Source: DAOTYH01 sp034435015 (GTDB lineage: Bacteria; Chloroflexota; Anaerolineae; Aggregatilineales; UBA3940). From it: a stretch of 14,664 nucleotides of DNA. The DNA is taken from positions 1 to 14,664 of the forward strand of contig DAOTYH010000089.1 in the NCBI GenBank assembly GCA_034435015.1. The letters are read 5' to 3'. Numbering within the stretch: position 1 is the first letter of the stretch; each line of letters opens with the position of its first letter. Made by a program: the position numbers and the translations under genes. Positions 14,603 through 14,664 of this stretch are shown one piece after another. The notes under the pieces were generated by a model. That model was not told the origin of the DNA. It did not search any database and saw nothing but the letters and a program-made list of their open reading frames with translations.

Positions 14603-14616
14603 ATCACTCTCCGATC

Positions 14617-14664
14617 ATGACTGTCAAGGCCGGGGTGTTCTATGCGCCGAACTATTCCACTGCT
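14617..14664 (+). CDS. possible start of a divergent gene, cut by the window edge
   Basis: An ATG opens a frame of 16 codons (MTVKAGVFYAPNYSTA) that runs to the last base without a stop. It lies just downstream of the AT-rich divergent promoter patch, which fits a gene start. There is no clear Shine-Dalgarno sequence in the preceding bases (CACTCTCCGATC), so if real it may be weakly translated or leaderless. The product cannot be recognised from 16 residues. Confidence 0.35.
   Translation, partial: MTVKAGVFYAPNYSTA

Noticed and set aside
1..14664. CRISPR arrays, tRNA genes, insertion sequences, defence islands or retroelements
   Set aside because: No regularly spaced direct repeats, cloverleaf-like sequence, transposase or reverse transcriptase motifs, or terminal inverted repeats were seen on either strand.

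Overview
The window looks like chromosomal DNA of a Chloroflexota bacterium, most likely Anaerolineae-like. This rests on style rather than a marker gene. The DNA is GC-rich, and several lipoproteins or single-pass membrane proteins carry Thr/Pro 'TPTP' linkers next to their membrane anchor. The PDPC-type lipoprotein repeats and the C-terminal CDTC domain of the right-hand exported protein also resemble proteins I associate with that phylum. No rRNA, tRNA, CRISPR array, insertion sequence, phage gene or obvious horizontally acquired island is visible. Coding density is very high and no gene-free stretch exceeds 300 bases.

Left block, plus strand (1-4437): the C-terminal end of a membrane-anchored protein with an outer Thr/Pro-rich region, then pth (peptidyl-tRNA hydrolase) and mfd (transcription-repair coupling factor). 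pth and mfd overlap by 23 bases. Pth rescues stalled translation products and Mfd removes stalled RNA polymerase; the two genes are also near neighbours in Bacillus.

Middle block: a minus-strand pair (8249 to 4461) encodes a polytopic GT-C glycosyltransferase and, 48 bases downstream, a lipoprotein with a glycoside-hydrolase-like barrel. It converges on mfd with only 23 bases between stops. Divergent from it, two plus-strand lipoprotein genes (8317-9144 and 9239-9781) encode an internally duplicated four-cysteine protein and a small beta-rich two-cysteine protein.

Right block, minus strand (14439 to 9815): five closely spaced genes probably form one operon. In transcription order they are an exported protein with two FlgD-type 'PNxDG' modules and a CDTC-containing C-terminal domain, a PhnD-like solute-binding lipoprotein, a rhamnosyltransferase-like GT2, a divergent Tag-family DNA glycosylase homologue, and a WaaE-like GT2. 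A hairpin with T-tracts on both sides (9797-9843) ends this operon and the opposing lipoprotein gene. An AT-rich promoter patch (about 14574-14602) lies upstream, and a possible plus-strand gene begins at the right edge.

The overall picture is housekeeping genome maintenance on the left and a cell-surface and glycan neighbourhood elsewhere. I do not see a clear new defence or mobile system. The most unusual items are the stripped-down Tag homologue embedded among glycosyltransferases, the duplicated PDPC lipoprotein, the solute-binding protein with no transporter genes whose best ribosome binding site points to an ATA codon, and the two-sided terminator that encodes the end of a glycosyltransferase.
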